Assembly (NCBI RefSeq): GCF_043641665.1
Contig: NC_092195.1
Location: 17,380,774-17,444,773, forward strand
Source of the DNA: Enoplosus armatus
Lineage: Eukaryota; Chordata; Actinopteri; Centrarchiformes; Enoplosidae
Length of the DNA stretch: 64,000 nt
Direction: 5' to 3'
Shown: positions 52,501 to 63,876 of the stretch, piece by piece
Layout of the letters: each line of letters starts with the position of its first letter
Numbering within the stretch: the stretch's first letter is position 1
Position numbers and translations under genes: made by a program
The notes under the pieces: generated by a model
Seen by the model: only the letters and a program-made list of their open reading frames with translations
What the model was told of the DNA's origin: nothing
Databases searched by the model: none

Positions 52501-55500
52501 AAAGTAAAGAGAGCTGCAGTGACCGAGCTCACACTCGTAGAGAAATTGCAGAACAAGGTAGAACTCAAAATGAAACGCACGACAGGAGGAATCGTAAACT
52601 ACCAGGCTACAGTCCAACTATTACAGACTCTCTCTTCTTGTTGTTTAGGTGTTTGATCACATGCTTGTTGCCATAGAAGATATATCTGGACAAATAGGAC
52701 ACAACTACATGAGGGACAAGTATGTAAAGACATCTTTAACAATTTAAACATTTCCTTTTTCGTTTGAATGAAGCCACAATTACCTCTTCTCTTGCTATGA
52801 AGGTGGAATCATTTTGAGGAGAGGTGGATGTCATGGATTTTGATGAAGCCGTCGGCGAGAAAGAACCGCGACTACGTCTTCAACGTCTTCCATCAGCTGA
52901 ACCTCAAGGATGCTATGAGCTACGTGGCTGAGGTCGCGGTCACATGCTGCATACGTTTGTTGTTGTTTTGTTCAAGTATATTCAAGTGGACATTAACGGG
53001 AACAGACATAAGATTCTGTGCTGGTCAGTAGCAAATGGTAAAAGAAGTCGTCGGGTCTCCATGTTACAGGGTGAACGTAGAGGCTCTCTGGAGTTTGTCC
53101 GCAATGAAACAGCATTCATCGACTTCAAGAAAAAGTTTGGTGACGAATTCTCAGAAGTCATGCCTGACATCATGGCTGACACATCAGACGATCACGGTGC
53201 AATGTCCCCTATGAGGTGAGCAAACACTTTTACCTGATCGACACCACAATCACAGGAGAGCTAAAACTGGACTGGTAGTCCAAGAACAAGCCTGCGTACG
53301 ATCAGCTGGTGGAGAACAAACTCTTTAAGAACAATAATTTGCTATAAAACTTTCATTATTTTTATTTCAGCCCTGAATTTGAAGATATACATATTTGAAT
53401 ATAAGATACCAAAAGCATATTCATTATTTAGAAGTTGAAAACTAGGCTTCATCTACTATTAGATCACATTAGATCTGCTCAGACACTGCCCCCTTGTGAC
53501 CACAAGCATTTGTAACTAGTAGAAATGATCTTGCACTGACCATCTAGCTCTAATTCTCCACCATATTTTGTATGAGAAACCAAAATCAGTGTTGTACATG
53601 TTGTCTCCTGCTGTAGAAGAGACCCTGTGCCATCAGTGAGCCTGGAAATGCACGAGCAGAACATGAGTGGTATGAGGGAAACTGAGGATGTTAACACTCA
53701 CCACCTGCTGCAGCAGCATCTGTACAAGGGCAGGAAACAGGTAAGCATTTTCAGTCACACCACTGTATACTATATACATTCATAACATTTCATATAGTTG
53801 GATGGCTCTGAAAATACTTTTAAAAAAAGGTCAAATTGATGCAGCAGAGGTCATGATACCCTGATTTTTATTTCCTACTATGCCTCAAGCCCCAGAAATG
53901 CTGTATGCTACGTTTCAAATAATACAACACGACAGATAGCATCTTTCTTTAGATACCACCTGCCTCCTAATCGCCCCCAGTTTGTAATGAAATAACTTTA
54001 AATCAAACTTTAGAAGCCACAAAAGACATAATGCAACTGTTTTCACAGGTTGAGTGGCACGCCTCGTGACGAGTAAACTGAGCATAATGTGTAAAATTAG
54101 TGGAGTGTCCCTTTAAAAACAATGTCTGAAACGTATGAAAAACCTTCTGGATGAGTAACGAGTTACAGGCTGTGTTCTTCTCCTCTTTGGCTTCAGTTCT
54201 CAAATCCTCATACTGACTCATCCATGTTTGTTTCTTGTTTTCTGGTGTGAAGCACCGGCACAGGTACAGCCGGAGCCATTTCGATGTCAACAAGGATGAA
54301 AATGAGGTGCAGGAGATCTTCCAGAGGACCATGAGGAATCGGTTGGAGTCCTTTAAGTCTGCAAAGATGGGTGTCGCTCCACCAAAGACGATTACCAAAC
54401 ACACAAAGAAAGACCAGCAGCAAAAGGTCAGAGCCTCAGAATTCATTTTCTCAATCTACAGCACATCATGGGATTTTACACAATAGCCAAAAGGGCTGGA
54501 TATTCAACTTCAATACTCTTTTGGTATCAAAAACTGTCAAACACAGTAATGATTTAGTTTTGCAGAAAACACGACTATATTTAAGGTATTAAAAAAGTAC
54601 AATTTTGGTATCGTACCAAAAACCGGCACTAGTACTGAAAATTGCAAGTAATACCCAGCCCTCACAGTCAAAACACGTGTATTACGGCTTTGCTTTTCAC
54701 ATTTTGTAACTTCAGATGTAATTTACTTACTGCAGATGCCAAATGGAAAATCAATGGACAAAAGTAAAAGCTACAACTCCGGTGATGAAGGTTTGTATCT
54801 GTATTTTTAAGAACTATTCATAAGCCCTAAATTATCCAAGTACTTAATGAAAAAGAAACACATTTTCTCTTTCTCTCTTTGTTCTAGATTTTGAATTCTC
54901 AGAGGGAGACAGCACCTTTGGCTATGAGGCATCAGGCAGTTCATTCCCCACGAGGGTCACCTACAGAGCAGGAGGTAAAGTAAATCCACCATCTTGTCCA
55001 CTTATCTTCAGCCAGTGGTCGAAGAAGTGCTCAGATCCTTTACTTAAGTAAAAGTATCAATACAACAACAACCTTCATTCAATCTCCTACTTAAGTAAGA
55101 CTATCATCAGCACTTAAAGTACTTTTAAATGTCCCCTGTGACTGATATTATATATGACATTAGATTGTTAGTACTGATGCATCAGTGTGTAAAAAGCATT
55201 TTACTGTTGTAGCTACTTTTAACCACTTTCTTTGCAGTTTTTGTGAATCATTTGATAATTTTACCTCATTGGGCCTCAAACTGTTATTTAAATGTAACCA
55301 CGAGACGTTTAGAGGCTCACTTTGGTGGAACTGCTAAAAACTTGAAATGTGACAAGAGGCCCCAACTAGATGCTGTTTTCAGTTCGGCACAAGCCAAAAA
55401 AACGTTGGTAACCACAAGTCAGATAAAAGTAGTGGAGTAAAAAGTACAATATTTGCTTCTGAAATGTGGTGGAGTAGTGCTCAAACCCTGTCAGCACTAA

Positions 55501-55816
55501 TTCAGTTTCTTTTTTTCATCCAGCTGGAATAGAGAATCCAGCCTTCATGCCAGACCTGGACCCCATGGGACAGGTGCAGATCCCTCCCTGGCTGGCGGAG
55601 GCCGAGCTCGACAGCAGCATGGTGGCTCCTTCTCAGCGGGCCCAGGTGAGGCTGCCGTGGACGCCCAGCAACCTGCGCCGCCTGGCTCCTCTTCGCATCA
55701 GCGTTCGCTCCACCGACTCCTTCATGCTGGCCGACAATCCTGCCGCGCAGCAGAGGGACCACGACCAGCTGCCGCCACCCCCACCTCCACCACCACCTCC
55801 CGGTGGCCACATGTAG
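42328..55816 (+). CDS. slc9a3: NHE3-type Na+/H+ exchanger (876 or 857 aa)
   Basis: Apical Na+/H+ antiporter of epithelia and ionocytes. After exon 1a (42328-42643) or 1b (47112-47370) the exons are 48849-49151, 49977-50137, 51228-51306, 51524-51701, 51826-52046, 52142-52344, 52468-52557, 52649-52719, 52803-52932, 53070-53215, 53617-53740, 54253-54426, 54736-54790, 54888-54974 and 55524-55816; phases agree. The transport domain shows [31 protein letters not shown] and YGGLRGA. The cytosolic tail shows [25 protein letters not shown] (PKA-type RRGS) and AGIENPAF, and ends in ten prolines and GGHM, a possible PDZ ligand like NHE3's STHM. The tail matches NHE3 rather than NHE1, NHE2 or NHE5. Fish often carry tandem slc9a3 genes; only one full copy is here. 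Confidence 0.88.
42790..43335 (+). repeat. Dispersed fish repeat (AAGTAAAAGTCCTGCAT family), copy 1
   Basis: Contains, in order, ACAAGTAAAAGTCCTGCATT, AAGTATCAAAAGTAAAAGTA, TTTAACTACTTTTATACTGT, AGTTTAATCTATAGCAATGC, GTACTTAAGTATAGTACTTG and TTTTCCACCA. This is a repeat common in perch-like fishes. Related copies lie at 55005-55500 and 60180-60750. Confidence 0.7.
45830..46290. repeat. Dispersed repeat copy in slc9a3 intron 1
   Basis: Partner of the copy at 35700-36110, with shared ordered blocks including CATTGATTACTAATGAAGA, TCATAATGAAGGAAC, AGTGCAACAGTGTTGCTC and GACAACAATGGAG. Edges are uncertain. Confidence 0.45.
46775..46781 (+). promoter_or_regulatory. slc9a3: TATA box for slc9a3 exon 1b
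   Basis: TATAAAA in the context CATATAAAAGGC, 337 bp upstream of the exon 1b ATG at 47112. Transcription is predicted near 46805. It is a stronger match than the exon 1a candidate. Confidence 0.6.
47112..47370 (+). CDS. slc9a3: slc9a3 alternative first coding exon 1b (86 aa)
   Basis: Starts [20 protein letters not shown], a signal-peptide-like hydrophobic leader. A short extracellular segment with an NQT glycosylation site follows, then the first conserved NHE membrane segment ([20 protein letters not shown]) ending LAKL. Donor TTGG|GTATGT leaves phase 1 and joins exon 48849 in frame (K-L-V-I-E). It lacks the Ser/Gly/Asp-rich insert of exon 1a, giving a protein 19 residues shorter. It lies 1.5 kb from the shared exon and has the better TATA, so it is probably the default first exon. 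Confidence 0.85.
55005..55500 (+). repeat. Dispersed fish repeat (AAGTAAAAGTCCTGCAT family), copy 2
   Basis: Lies in the last slc9a3 intron. Recognisable pieces are AGTGCTCAGATCCTTTACTT, AAGTAAAAGTATCAATAC, TACTTTTAACCACTTT, AGTGGAGTAAAAAGTACAAT and TTTGCTTCTGAAATGTGGTG. It is the same family as 42790-43335 and 60180-60750. Confidence 0.65.
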
Positions 55817-56207
55817 CAGCGTCCCGCCCCTCCCTCGTCTCCCTTTAACTTGGCTGCCAAAGACACAGAACCTAACCTCAGACTTTGCACCGTCTACTCT
55901 CAAAATATTGACTAGGGAATGTTTTCTTTTCCGTGCCATTGTTTAATCTTTTTCTAGACAAAACTTTCACAGTCCCATAACCTTTGTGCTCTTGAGGCAG
56001 CGTCTCTTGTTGCTCTAACTTCACCCTTCACTGAGTAAAGGAAAGCGACAGAGCCTGCATGCACAGTGGCATGTTATTTATCAGCACATGTTGAACATTG
56101 TCCTATTTTCTCCTCTGGTTCATAGTAAACCAGTCAAACATTGTAAATCTGTCCCCCTGAATGTGATGCAGATGTAGATATTTATGAATTGTGCCGTTTA
56201 TAAAGAT

Positions 56208-56213
56208 AATAAA
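56208..56213 (+). terminator. slc9a3: slc9a3 polyadenylation signal
   Basis: AATAAA about 390 nt past the TAG stop at 55814-55816, the first clear signal on the plus strand. Confidence 0.6.
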
Positions 56214-56339
56214 TTTAATTAGAGTGTTACGAAACATAATTCCTCTATGATCTGAATATAACATATTTGTGTGTTTTATCATTTGTATCAGAACAGAACT
56301 TGAATGTTGAATATTAAACTTGAAGAATAAGACCATTGT

Positions 56340-57201
56340 AAAAATGTCACATGTATCATGAAGAAGAACTAGCGCAGCACTCCAATTTGACTATATTAAT
56401 ATCATATAATGCCACACGGATGCTTCTTCAGCGTGTATTCGGGCAATTTCACAATCAATATCCACAGGTGGGGTTAGTCTCATGATGTAACATCCTAAAA
56501 CAGGAAAACCAAAGAAACACAACATGTATGATAAAGCACAACATATTATGTTTATTTAAAAATGAAGTTTGGTATCGTGTGGACATTTTCTGTGCACGAG
56601 CAAACACTTACATGTATTTTATGAACCTCCATCGAAGAACACTTTGACTGACTGGGAATGGTTTTCAACTGTATGGATTCAGTAACACTGTGTATGAAAT
56701 GAAATGATTAGTCACTACATCAATTAGCAGATTGTCAGAATATGAAATTAATTATGAATCCACAGCTACGTTGATAATAGATTAATCAAAAAATGCCGAA
56801 CATGCTGCTTTTCTGTTTGTTTGTTTTTTACAATATGTAAAGTAAATAGCTGTGGGGGTTGCACTATTGTCTGGACAAAGAAAGCACATTTACATCAAAC
56901 TGATGTTAATTAATAAGTGATGTACTTAATGCATGAAAGTAAGGTAAATAAAGTCCCTTTCAGTAATCGTAACTTGTGATGGCCTTTTTTCTGTCAGTTG
57001 ATTAAAAATCTTAAAATAGCCAGATCAGATTCATCAATAATAAAAAGAACTGCTAGTTGCAGCCCTAATATTGATATACGTGGAGCCAATCAAATCAAAT
57101 TGTATTGAATGACTCTTGCATAAAGAATGAATTTCCATCACAGTGAATTAGTAAAAAAACCACATTAGATAGAGTGTTTTACAGTGTTTATACACGTTTC
57201 A
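56340..57201. other. Convergent spacer between slc9a3 and olah
   Basis: The two genes converge here; the right end is probably the olah 3'UTR. It is A/T-rich with no supported exon on either strand. Confidence 0.45.
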
Positions 57202-57463
57202 TTACAAATAGTCCATTTCTGCTGTTTCCAGGTGTTTAGTGACGTAGTCTAATAGAACTGTTTCATTTCCAGGATCTTTCAGGTAAAAATGAGCTCCATC
57301 AAGCATCCTGACGGTGAAGTCTCCTGATGTGACGTCTTTCCAAGCTGTTGATAAAATACACAAATATAATTCATTACATGTGAACAGAGAGACAACTTCA
57401 CAACACTGAGTCATTCTTTCATTCACTGTCTTCAGCACACGCAGACACCTACACACGCTGCTG

Positions 57464-57501
<38 letters not shown>

Positions 57502-59528
57502 CTCCTATGCAGTCCACCTAAACAAGCTGCCAACTTATATAAACCTACATTAGCCCAGTGTGCAACAGGCTGGAGTGAGTGAGCACTAATCAAAGGATTG
57601 ACCTTGTAAGTCATGAGGAATGTCCTCCTTTCCGTCAAAACATGTGACCGGGCAGGAGAGGAATGGACCGTCTGGCTTGTTACACCTGCGGGAAAGTCAG
57701 CAGCTCCGGTCACCACAAAACGCTGAATCACAAATGATTTCACATTAATGGTTAAGTACAGATTAAAATGAAACAACAAAAGATGTCTGCCCACTCGTAG
57801 CTCTCCACAACGTGCAGGTCGGCCTTCAGGGCAGGAAGGAAGAGCTTCAGGACGTCAGGGTTTGCCAGAAGCTCAGGAGGAGTTCCTCCAATCGAAACCA
57901 ACCACTTGAGAAAGTCGTCATCAGATAAGTCGCTTCTCTTTGGGGCTTTGATGCGTATCTCTGACTAAAAGACAACATATTAATGGTATATTATCAACAC
58001 CAAACCCTTGTCTTCTATTATATAGTCTAAAGTGTTCAGTTGTTACTCTGTATAATATAGAAGGAACCAGATGTTTTGGTGGTTTGCAGGATTTCTACTT
58101 CCTTTTTTTTGGTCATATCCACTCGTCTTTTAAGACTTTATGGTGTCTGAGAACATCTTTAAAGATTTTCCTGCATATAACATCAAAGATATTTAATGTA
58201 GACATGACTGAAATTACCCTGAACTGAAGAAGTTGTTCAGAAAATGGATGGGTTGATTGAACTTTGTTGTTTTTCTTCAGGCAGTGTTGTACTAATTGGA
58301 CTGATTGACTCGCCTCATTAAATAATCGTCAAAATTTGTATTTCAATCAGGAAAATTTGCAGCCTCACATGCAGGTTTAATTAGCCTACTTGGTCTCTGA
58401 TTAATTTTAATAAATAACCATTTCAACCTAAATGTTTTATTTGCAGAGCATCATTTGGAATATTATTCTCATTTTGAACCACAGCAAACTCTAAAACAAA
58501 AGCTGTGGAAATGAAAATATTCTGGGGTCTGAGGTTAAGATTTGATGCTGTGTAGGTAAATTACATTACCTTCATTATTACGGTACCACTATCTGCAATC
58601 AATTAGTATAAGTTAGACCGTTCTACAAGGGAACAAACATGTTCAGGCTTTCAAATATGAACTGCATAGTGTGCAGACTGTTAATACTGTTTAATATGTT
58701 TTTATTATTTTATTATATGCTTTTAATACATTTACCCAAACCTCCTTGGGTACATATATTGATTCTGAGTGGATAATCCTGGTGAAATACAGCTAAATGT
58801 AATAAATAAACTTACATAAGGTGCAGAAGCACCGGACAGGAAGATGTGAACTGGTTCGAGGTTGTGCAGTCTCTTCAGAGCATCTGCCACGGCGAAACTC
58901 GTGAAGGCACCAAAACTAAAACAGGGACAGGAAACGATTGAGCCGTGTTGTCGTGACGGCTATGATGTTACTTATGAAGTCGCTGCCGTTATCATACCTG
59001 TGGCCAAACAGAGCAAACGGCTTCTCTTTCAGCAGCGGTAACAACACACCGACAACCTCGTCCACAATCTGCTGCATGCTCTGAAAGAACGGCTCTCTGC
59101 CTCGACTCTCTCTGCCCGGAAGTTTGACAGCAAACACTGAAAGTGACAGAAAAAGTGTTTCAAGAGACATTTCAAGAAGAAATATAAACACAGTGGAACA
59201 TGTGTAGACTTTGTTTTCACAGTACAAGGACGTCATTTTTAAATTCCTGTAATTCCTTTTATAGCTGATTTAGTGTCAATATAAGACTACATTAGCAATA
59301 TATACAAACATCTGAGGAATTGTGAATGTAGAGTATTGAACAGTATTGATTAACAGAGCAAAGTGCAGCACTTATACAACATCTTCCAGGCGTGTTACCT
59401 TCTATGGAGCTGTTGAGGACGTTTCCCCAGCGTGCATAGTGTATGGACCCTCCGCCTGCCCAGGGGAAGCATATCAGCCTGGCCAAAGCATCTGGCTTCC
59501 TCTTGAAACAGTTGATCACCTTTTCCAT
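57202..59528 (-). CDS. olah: Type II thioesterase, oleoyl-ACP hydrolase (254 aa, six exons)
   Basis: Alpha/beta-hydrolase that releases medium-chain acyl groups from fatty acid synthase. Exons (minus): 59528-59399, 59136-58998, 58915-58816, 57964-57795, 57685-57603 and 57344-57202 (stop TAA), with consistent phases; human OLAH is 265 aa. Diagnostic parts are [17 protein letters not shown] (oxyanion loop), KLPGRESR, the nucleophile elbow GHSFG (Ser90, split across exons), CFDGKED (Asp201 likely catalytic) and LDGAHFYL (His226). All three catalytic residues are present, so the enzyme should be active. It converges with slc9a3 and is divergent from the unidentified gene at the right. Family assignment is secure; substrate chain length is not inferable. 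Confidence 0.93.
57464..57501. repeat. (ATCA)n microsatellite
   Basis: About nine tandem copies of the 4-bp unit in an olah intron, between exons 57685-57603 and 57344-57202. Confidence 0.9.
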
Positions 59529-60869
59529 TCTAATTTAACAGGAGGGCGAAGATCCAAGACTGATTCACATCTGCTGGGCCTGTAGTTTGTGCTCCTATGT
59601 CTGTTGAACAGGAGAACACACATGCAGTGCTGCTGCTCCACCACCAAAACAATTCATCTTAAAGCAAAAGGTGATTTTAAACATTTAACATAAACAAACG
59701 TGTGTCACACCTGTTTGTTGTTGGCAGCCCCATCAACCTCTCCCAGGACAACAGTGGTAATTCCTCATGCTCAAGTGTGACATTTCCTGGTTATCTTCTT
59801 CTGTGGTTTATGTATAGAGCTGTTGTAAAATTATACCTATGGATTATAGCGACATCTACAGCATGGAGTGTGTATGTCCATGTAAAAAAGCAAACAGTCC
59901 AAAGACGGTTTACACTTTGTCATTTATTAGTTCGTGTCATGATTTTGTAAAATGTATAATACCTGGTCGGATAGGACAGGACAGAAACGTACAAGACCCG
60001 GAATACAAGCAGCTATTTCAAAACATGACGTAAATAGTTGGGGAAAAAGTTTCTCGGAAGTGACGTTGTTTTCTACAGTTGGTATTTCCTGATGGGTTTC
60101 CCTCGGTGGAGGATGAGGAGGAGGAAGGAGTAACAGCTTCGTCAAGTTAGACAAAATTAAACAGGGCAATACCGGAAATACTACAATCTGCCCTGTCAAA
60201 AATACTCAATTTCAAGTTAAAGTCCTGCATTCAAAATTGTATTCAAGTAAAGGTCTTATTACTATTACTATTACTACCTATTATGCAGAATGGCCCTTAA
60301 CAATAATTTTATATTATTATGTATATCATATTATTTAATTGGTATGATGCATTCACTTGTAAGCAGCATTTTAATGGTGTATCTGGTCAACATGGAGCCA
60401 ATTTTGCTTTAATAGGCCCCTAAAAATGTTAAAATAAAAAGGAAAAATCAGTGTTTGGTTGAACTGACCACCACCCACTGACAACTGCAACCTGCGTTGA
60501 GGAGTTGCGAGTCAAAATAGCTTCATTCTACACAAGCTAATTTACCTAAAAATTTTACAAGCTGATCATGTGTTTTTTGTGCAAATTTTTAATCTGAAAA
60601 GCAACCATTGACTATAGATGTCAAATAAATGGGGTGGAGTAAAAACTACAATACATTCCTGTGACTTGTAGTGAAGTATAAAATGGAAACACCTCAAAAT
60701 TGTACTCAAGAACAGTATTTAAATAAATGTGCTTTCCATCACTGATTGTCGGACTATATAGAACAATAATAATGTCAATAGAAGTGGTAAAGACAATATA
60801 TGTGGGACTGTAGCTCTGATACAGATGCCTTTTGTTTTGAAGGGGTATTCCGGAAATGTTAATTGTCTA
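59529..60869. other. olah 5' flank and divergent spacer
   Basis: Contains the presumed olah promoter (not pinpointed) and a dispersed repeat at about 60180-60750. No coding exon is seen. Frames of about 80-90 codons here have no family resemblance. Confidence 0.45.
60180..60750 (+). repeat. Dispersed fish repeat (AAGTAAAAGTCCTGCAT family), copy 3
   Basis: Pieces in order: TTAAAGTCCTGCATTCAAAA, TCAAGTAAAGGTCTTATTAC, TATTATGCAGAATGGCCC, GTAAGCAGCATTTTAATGGT, AAGCTGATCATGTGTTTT, AACACCTCAAAATTGTACTC and CTTTCCATCACTG. It is the most complete of the three copies in the window. Confidence 0.7.
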
Positions 60870-61540
60870 TTCTCGCGAGCTTTATAATGGTGAGCGAGAG
60901 GGCGGTGTAAGTGCAGATTTCAGACCGGTTTCTAGTCGATATCGAGGAGGACGCCGGGGTAGTGAACCCCTTATATCTGTTTGATAAAGAAGAACACCGG
61001 ATTGTCACATTAATCAACCGGGGCGACGAATTCATACACCGACCGGGTACATATTCGTATCTGTCTTGTGTGTCGAGTTGCCAGTTAGTTGCTAGTTGTC
61101 GTCGGCTAAAGCTAACTAACGCTATTAGCTTACCCACCGCCGCTAACGACTATCGGCGAAACTCGAACGACTCCGTGTCTAAACTGTCACAAACATTTCA
61201 AACACTGAAAGTAATGTTGTTTTTTATTTCAGATACAAGAGAAATAACTTCAAAGGACGAAAGCGGGGACATTTTGTACAACTTTGAGCTGTCAGTTGCG
61301 GTAAGGCAGGTCGGGGTAGAAGACTTCCAGCCGAGGGGAACCCCAAGCGGCCCGGTTCCACATCAGCGACCAAAGCCGGGGAGCGGGGAGCCGCGTAGAC
61401 GGGGAGCGGCGTGTCGGCCAGCGGATCTTTAGTCAAGTTTTAACCTGCGGAGAGAGAAGTAATCACTGAGTGCCGGGTCATCCGGACAGATACCTCATGA
61501 ATGGAAATCGGAACAACAGGTGGGATCCCCCAACTAACGG
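60870..61540 (+). promoter_or_regulatory. CpG-rich promoter and leader exon of an unidentified rightward gene
   Basis: TCTCGCGAG (60871-60879), a near-perfect match to the palindromic TCTCGCGAGA element of housekeeping CpG promoters, is followed by CpG-rich sequence. A tiny frame ATGGTGAGCGAG...TAA lies at about 60887. Near 61498 the sequence reads ATG AAT GGA AAT CGG AAC AAC AG then donor GTGGGA. The long open frame 60911-61432 begins with GTG, has CpG-island composition and an internal acceptor-like TTTATTTCAG, and is more likely leader than protein. Confidence 0.5.
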
Positions 61541-63876
61541 CCATGATTATCAACAGTTCTAATTTGGTGTCCAGGTGCTGCACTTGTGTTACTTGCAGAC
61601 AGTGTGCGGTGCTAGACACAAGTCGGACCCCTTATGGTTGAGTATTTGGGAACTACAAGTGTGTTAAGTTGATCGAAGTCGGCAACACAGTGGTTAAATA
61701 AGTTACCAGGCTATCATGCGCACTGGTGCAAAAGCTGCTCGGCTTGAAAACTCAATACAAGTTCCCATCTCCTGCTACAACGAGCATAATGTACAGGGTT
61801 GGTCGTTACTGGTTTACCGGTCACTTTTGCGCCTGGGTGTCTGTATACCCCCAAACCAGTCTCCCGGGTTACTTGTATTTCCTACGTCATTCTTGGTCGC
61901 CTGTCAAAGGCAGGTGGTGATTCCGTCAGGTGTGCGTGAAGCCTGTGAGAGGCTGGCTCACTTTCGGGGAGGTGTGTGTGTGTGTGTTCATATCTGTTTG
62001 AAGGGCAGCCTTTCACACCAGCTGCTGCCATAGTTACCCTAGCTATTGAATAATGTTCAGTTAACCGCTGCCTGTGTTAATTACAAATCAATTGGGCATG
62101 GCAGGGCATTAGTCAATTTACTTTGTTGCCAAGGGCCACAATTTGTGAGTCACAGCTTGTATATTATTGATGTTGTTGGGGCCAGTGGTAGACTGGGAGG
62201 GGAAACAAAGGGCCTGGTTCACCGAAACTTACCCATTCGTTCTTCACCCACTCCGCCCCCTTTTCACCTTATGAGTGGAATAGAGCAGAGAGAGAGACTA
62301 ACATAAATTTAGAACAGTGTCAGATGAATGAGTCATGTATATTTGATTCAAAACATATTAACTGATATATCAACAGTAGTAAAATCTGTGTAATACGGGA
62401 ATTCTTGAAAGTAGGGCATCTAACAATTATTTTCAGTGTCAAATAATTTGCCAGTTATGTTTTCAATTAATTGTTTAGGATATAAAATATCCAAAACCAG
62501 TAAAATTGGCCATCACAGTTTCCCAGAGCCCAAGGGGATGTCTTCAATTCTTTCTGACCAACGGTCCAAAACCCTAAGATATTTTATTAATAATGATATA
62601 AAGAAGCAAATACTCACATTTGAGAAGCTGGACCAGAGAATGACCCCAGTCAAAATGTATGTGTAACACAATGGTGGGGGTAAAAATGGACTACTTAACA
62701 TTAATTAATCTTGCAAACATCCCTCCACCATGTTTTGTGTTCTCGTGCTATTTCACCTTTTTGAAAAGTTATAATTTTATGCATAAATCTACAGTTTCCC
62801 TTTTGTTTTTGTTGAAATTCCTGTTTAAGTTCCCTTACAGTAACTTAAGAGATCAAAAACATTTTTGCCACATTTGTTTGTACAACTTCCCATGCAGTTA
62901 ATTATGTATCTGGCTTAGGGCATTTAGTCTTTACGATGTTAGAAACCTTGGGAAAATGCCCATAATATTTTCCCAGAGCTCAAGGTATCGTCATAACATT
63001 TACTAATAGTCACAGATATATTAAATGTATAATGATCTAAAACAGATAAAAGCAGTAAATCCTCACAATTCAGAAACTGCAAGCTGAGAATTTTGTGGCA
63101 TTTTTGATCTCAAGTAGAACTAGATTTAATGTTTTGCAGGTTTAAAAAGCGTCTGTCCACACATCATGAGTGTTTAATACTTGAAGTCTGTGAGGTAGAG
63201 GGGGTTAAAACAACATTTATTTTAATTGTATACGTCTTTTTTCCAGCATTAGTGTAGTGATGTTAGGACTGTACAATATTACATCGGTGGAGCACTCTCT
63301 TAAAGTGTGTGGGTTGAATGTCAGCTTTGTGTGGGCTGCTAGTGGTTGTGCGGTGCATTTGTATGATGAAGCAGCCTGATAAGTGCTCATTAATCTCTCC
63401 ATTGTTGCTCATTCTACAGTGAACCTTTGTGTTTTTGGGTCATTACTGGTGCAGTAGCTGCTATCAGTCTGGTGGCTAGTTGAGGATGTTTTCCATAATT
63501 CCCCAAAGAAATGTAATTTTGGATTCCTTTTGTTGTCACTTTTTGATTTGCCTTTCTTTACTCTTTGCATCAAAGTTTAAACGTAGAAAAGGAAACATTC
63601 TTCAGGCGCTCATAGGCAGAGCAAGGAGAGGAGTTATAATAAAAGCCTTTATTTAGTCAGGCATATTGGTTAAAACGCAGAGGAAATAACTAATGATGCA
63701 TCGCATAATAAAGTAACCAACAAATTCTGAAAACAAAGCTATTGCATTAACATCAAAATGTTAATATTTATATAATAATGAGCATATAAATTAAAGTAAA
63801 GTGTAGTTTTTGTCACCGGACCTCCCAGATGATTGAGACAAATCTGTGTGCACCTGTTTTTCCCTCCTCCTGTCAG
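61541..63876 (+). other. First intron of the unidentified rightward gene
   Basis: No further exon is recognised in this stretch. Frames of 60-105 codons lack splice context. A short GT run lies near 61970-61990. Confidence 0.4.

Noticed and set aside
57464..57501. Possible CRISPR-like direct repeats
   Set aside because: Simple 4-bp tandem repeat in an intron of a vertebrate gene; no spacers.
60911..61432. 173-codon open frame in a CpG-rich region
   Set aside because: It starts at GTG rather than ATG, has CpG-island composition and an internal splice-acceptor-like site, and resembles no known family. Treated as promoter/leader sequence.
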